In this document: in pieces, positions 53,444 through 56,306 of the stretch
How positions within the stretch are numbered: the stretch's first letter is position 1
Layout of the letters: each line of letters starts with the position of its first letter
Virus record (IMG/VR): IMGVR_UViG_3300027985_000330
Location: 1-56,306 of that record
Length of the DNA stretch: 56,306 bases
Strand: one strand, 5' to 3'
From: a virus
Notes under the pieces: model-generated
What the model was told of the DNA's origin: nothing
The model's input: the letters and a program-made list of their open reading frames with translations, nothing else
Databases searched by the model: none
Made by a program: the position numbers and the translations under genes

Positions 53444-55318
53444 CTAAAAATCGTTTTCAATTGCAATTACTGGTGTCCATCTTGGCGTGAAATCCGTGTG
53501 AAACGTTCCGCTAATTTTATCGAACCATAAGTTTTCATCAAATAAATCACCAGTTGCGCGCTGTTTGCTTATCCGCATAATACCATCTGGGCCTTCTAGT
53601 AATCGTTTTATCTTCGGTCCGGTTCTATCTCCAGAATCGTAATCATCTGGATGATTTTTTATATTATTTCGCCAAACCGTTACAATGTTATCAAATGCCT
53701 TTGCCGGTCCTCCACTTCCCTCTAAATCAGACATGTTCGGAATTAATTCTTCGCTCAATTTCCTTGAGTGTGCAACGATAGCTGTGTGAACGTCGTTATC
53801 TCTATCAAAGTTGCAAAATCTATCGCTGAATTCGTCTTGTTCTTCATATTGCTCTTTTCTAACCAAAAAATGCATAGAATCAACGATAAATCTGCTTATC
53901 CCATATCGCTTTGTTCCATACTCAAAATCCTTGATAACTTCTTTCCACCCTTTTTTGTCTGGCTTATTATAAAACCAAACTTTTTCTTGTGCCCACTCCG
54001 CGCATAAATACATTTCCTCTTTGTTTTTAGGGTATCGACCGAGCATAATCCTAGCAAGTTCAATCCTCATTTTTTTCATCGGAATTTCTAATGAAGCGAT
54101 TAAAACGCGTTCACCCATTTTCATTTCGTGAACATGTGACTGATATAAAAATTGACTCTTACCATGACCTGGCGAGCCAACGATTGCCGTTGTTTCTCCA
54201 TTTCTATATTCGAACTTTGCGCTTGGAAACACAAATTTTGAAGGCTTTTCTTTATTCCATTCTTCAATAAGAATTATAGACTCTTCAAGATTGCGTCCAA
54301 ACTCTGTTATTTCCTCAAGATCAAACCTAGTTGCACTCTTATAAATATCATGCCATTCTAGTTCCTCCGGTTCACCATTAAGCAACAAATCGTTTGCATC
54401 TTTGTGTTTCGTCGTGATCGTGTAAACGCGATTCAATCCTAGCCGCTGTGCTACTTTTTTTGCTGCTATTTGACCGTGGTTTTGATCTTTGTCGGTATCA
54501 TTATCAAACCATAATGTAATCCGTTCAAAATGTTGCAATGTTGTCCAATCTCTGTCAATCCAATCCATATTGGCAACACCCATCGGCAAACTAAGCACCG
54601 GCAATCTATCATCTCCGACAATCTGAGAACATGCCATCGCATCTTCTTGCCCCTCTGTTATCACAATTTCGCGCGTATCGTCATTTACAAGCCACCAACC
54701 AAAAAGCGTTGACCACATTGGATCATCGTTTTCGATCTTATGAACTCCAGTTTCTTGCTTACCATCTGGTAATCGCCTGATGCCCTTATATTTTAGTAAT
54801 AGCTTTTCGCCATCTGGTGTTTCATGTTGATACGCAATAAAATGCTCATTGTATTCAGACTGTCTTCGATTGCACGCTGCAACCTTGTATTTTCGCTGTG
54901 TATCTGCGTTGATTCCACGATCTTCCAAATATTTTTGAACAGGAGACTTTTTTGAGCTTAGCAAATGTCTAAGATCAAACGGTGTGGGCTTACGAACCGG
55001 AAGCGGTCGCTGTATCTCTTCGACTATTCCGAGATATTGGTGGATTTGCGAAAGAGCCTCCTTGAATGAACATCCCTTGACTGCCATCCACATATCAAAA
55101 ATATCATGACCACTTCGACTGCCCCCACTTGCATTAAATTCATATCCAAGTCCTTTGTTTCGGTTATCTTTTATGCAGATTCCAAATGAGTTTCCTGCTG
55201 ATCCTTGAATATCTCCAATCCACCAATTGCCATTTCGTTCTTTTCCGTTCGGATACAGGTGAACGCATATTTGTTCAATCTTGTCAACGCATAGTTTTTT
55301 GAGTTCGGAAGAATCCAT
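53444..55318 (-). CDS. primase-helicase (TOPRIM plus DnaB-like)
   Basis: 624 residues. N-terminal part (1-130) with 'GNWWIGDIQGSAGNSFGICI' like phage primase start regions, but without the Cys4 zinc finger of T7 gp4. TOPRIM with 'IVITEGQEDAMACSQ' and 'LWFDNDTDKDQ'. RecA-type helicase: Walker A 'VGSPGHGKSQFLY', Walker B-like 'SRFIVDSMHFLV', and 'IVAHSRKLS' to 'NIVTVWRNN'. Unwinds DNA and probably makes primers. DNA polymerase is not in the window. Confidence 0.9.
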   Translation of the reverse strand: MDSSELKKLCVDKIEQICVHLYPNGKERNGNWWIGDIQGSAGNSFGICIKDNRNKGLGYEFNASGGSRSGHDIFDMWMAVKGCSFKEALSQIHQYLGIVEEIQRPLPVRKPTPFDLRHLLSSKKSPVQKYLEDRGINADTQRKYKVAACNRRQSEYNEHFIAYQHETPDGEKLLLKYKGIRRLPDGKQETGVHKIENDDPMWSTLFGWWLVNDDTREIVITEGQEDAMACSQIVGDDRLPVLSLPMGVANMDWIDRDWTTLQHFERITLWFDNDTDKDQNHGQIAAKKVAQRLGLNRVYTITTKHKDANDLLLNGEPEELEWHDIYKSATRFDLEEITEFGRNLEESIILIEEWNKEKPSKFVFPSAKFEYRNGETTAIVGSPGHGKSQFLYQSHVHEMKMGERVLIASLEIPMKKMRIELARIMLGRYPKNKEEMYLCAEWAQEKVWFYNKPDKKGWKEVIKDFEYGTKRYGISRFIVDSMHFLVRKEQYEEQDEFSDRFCNFDRDNDVHTAIVAHSRKLSEELIPNMSDLEGSGGPAKAFDNIVTVWRNNIKNHPDDYDSGDRTGPKIKRLLEGPDGIMRISKQRATGDLFDENLWFDKISGTFHTDFTPRWTPVIAIENDF

Positions 55319-55320
55319 AT

Positions 55321-56145
55321 TTACGCTGTTTTACGAGGATCATAGTTACGAAGGTATCTCCAAATATGCAACGCGCTTTCAAATAATCTCCATTCTGATT
55401 TTAATTCTTCCCAATCATACCAAAAGATTTTCACTTCTCCCGGTCTGTTTTTTCCGATATACAGATTAAAGCCACATGCACCATCTTTCTTCTTCGGAAA
55501 ATCTCCATATTTCGCCTTGTAATATGCTGCAATTTGCGTAGGATGGAATTGATACGGTTTCGTTGGTAGATTTCCGCATGTCTTAAAATCGCCTATACCT
55601 TGTTTCGTGAAATCAGTGCTTTTGAACGCACAATCGCATCTCCCTGCATATCCTTCTTTTACATTTACTAGCGTAATTTCAGAATCAGTAACTTCGATTC
55701 CTTCCGAGCGTAATAGTTCAAGTGTTGGTTCTACAAACTCGGAAATCTTGAACGTTCCAGCGTCAACAGTGACATCAATGTCATTGTATGACCCGTGATT
55801 GAAATACGCCTCAATTGCATCGTGAATGCTCGAACCAACATCAAGCGCATCGCGTGACGGTTTAAACGCTTCTGAGATTACGTATGAGTGATAGTCATCG
55901 TAAGAAACCAATAATCGTTTATCATGTGCATTTACTGATAAATCTAGATATTCATACGCGGCTTTCGTAATTTGATTTTGCTTCCAAATGTTGATTGCTG
56001 GATTCTCGAATATATCAAGCACTCCAGTAACCGATGGAAGTAATTCGAGCTTCTTCATGTCTCGAATTGTCGTTGGTCTAGTTCCACCGCCAGACTTATT
56101 TTCTACTTCGTGCTGTGGTTTTCCGTCAAGTGTGTAAGCATGCAT
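55321..56145 (-). CDS. PD-(D/E)XK exonuclease (RecB/Cas4-like)
   Basis: 274 residues. 'ALDVGSSIHDAIEAYF' (His), 'VNVKEGYAGRCDCAF' (Asp) and 'QGIGDFKTCGN' (D-x-K), 'YQFHPTQIAAYYKAKYG' are the PD-(D/E)XK nuclease motifs. Ribosome site CAGGTAATATA. First complete gene of the right block. Acts in recombination or replication. Confidence 0.8.
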   Translation of the reverse strand: MHAYTLDGKPQHEVENKSGGGTRPTTIRDMKKLELLPSVTGVLDIFENPAINIWKQNQITKAAYEYLDLSVNAHDKRLLVSYDDYHSYVISEAFKPSRDALDVGSSIHDAIEAYFNHGSYNDIDVTVDAGTFKISEFVEPTLELLRSEGIEVTDSEITLVNVKEGYAGRCDCAFKSTDFTKQGIGDFKTCGNLPTKPYQFHPTQIAAYYKAKYGDFPKKKDGACGFNLYIGKNRPGEVKIFWYDWEELKSEWRLFESALHIWRYLRNYDPRKTA

Positions 56146-56306
56146 TATATTACCTGTTTGTGTGTGTTAAGTATTCCAAATCGATCTTTTAATACTCTAA
56201 AAATCGGACGTTTCAAAAACAAACTTTTACCGCACAAGATTACAATTCAATATTTATATATTTCATTAATATTTAGTATATTAATATCGTGTAATTTTAT
56301 TTTCTT
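56146..56306 (-). other. AT-rich right edge
   Basis: 161 bases with no gene, very AT-rich toward the right. It may hold the promoter of the nuclease-primase operon, but I cannot fix boxes with confidence. Confidence 0.3.

Noticed and set aside
1-56306. CRISPR array or Cas genes
   Set aside because: No run of equal repeats with unique spacers was seen; the regular spacing in the arrays is of variable cassettes with genes.
1-56306. UGA read as an amino acid (code 4 or 15) to explain the kinase stop
   Set aside because: Many genes here end in TGA with a coupled ATGA start of the next gene, and Trp is coded by TGG, so UGA is a normal stop.

Overview
The window is most of the genome of a tailed, lambda/HK97-like siphovirus (or prophage). 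Every gene I can support is on the minus strand, so transcription runs from right to left. The DNA is AT-rich, many genes overlap by 1-30 bases, and purine-rich ribosome sites (AGGA/AAGGA) precede many starts. Several lipoprotein and Sec signal peptides point to a didermic (Gram-negative type) host. I cannot name the host.

Layout from right to left (order of transcription). 56.1-45.3 kb is a DNA and nucleotide metabolism block: RecB-like nuclease, primase-helicase, C5 DNA methyltransferase, SWIM protein, SNF2-type helicase, N4/N6 methyltransferase, endonuclease VII, YopX, DUF4406, dNMP kinase, RNA ligase and MazG. 45.1-44.7 kb holds remnants of two truncated genes. 44.66-44.21 kb is the small terminase. 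44.20-42.67 kb is cassette array 2. 42.6-34.8 kb carries a membrane protein and a lipoprotein, portal, a secreted virion-type protein, HTH-phosphoesterase, MuF-like head protein, DUF1353 and the large terminase. 34.6-31.75 kb is cassette array 1. 31.7-24.2 kb is accessory: a kinase with an in-frame stop, phosphoesterase, methyltransferase, many small genes, a 0.5 kb non-coding region with phased repeats (possible origin), a replication-type protein and a Band-7 lipoprotein. 24.1-19.7 kb has small early genes, a lipoprotein signal-peptidase homologue and an unusual tRNA-like gene. 19.6-0.3 kb is the late operon: protease/scaffold, decoration, major capsid, connector genes, a large secreted tail-fibre protein with a diversity-generating-retroelement-like variable end, major tail protein, the G/GT tail chaperones with a -1 frameshift heptamer, tape measure, and tail-tip genes ending in a J-type tip protein.

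The most exciting system is the pair of integron-type cassette arrays, 9 and 6 attC-like sites, found just downstream of the large and the small terminase genes. Each small gene is separated by an imperfect inverted-repeat site with R'' (NNNNAAC) and R' (GTTNNNN) boxes. The R'' box usually matches the first seven bases of its own cassette better than the neighbouring R', which is the mark left by site-specific cassette insertion. No integrase gene is in the window. In seven sites the start codon of the next gene lies inside the site. In six of them the reading frame crosses the G/TT exchange point as a Cys codon (TG|T), so different cassette proteins receive a similar Asn/Thr-rich leader ending in Cys-Ser. 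Both arrays end in nearly the same 83-base block, a last attC plus a terminator.

Other points worth following: two secreted virion-type proteins together with a phage-encoded ER/SipW-type signal peptidase homologue; a DGR-like variable region without a reverse transcriptase in view; a UGA inside a kinase gene; RNA-repair-type enzymes (RNA ligase, P-loop kinase, phosphoesterases, tRNA-like gene); nine consecutive 10-base phased repeats; and a family of promoters preceded by a T7A7 tract. I recognise no DNA polymerase, integrase, repressor or classical endolysin in the window.
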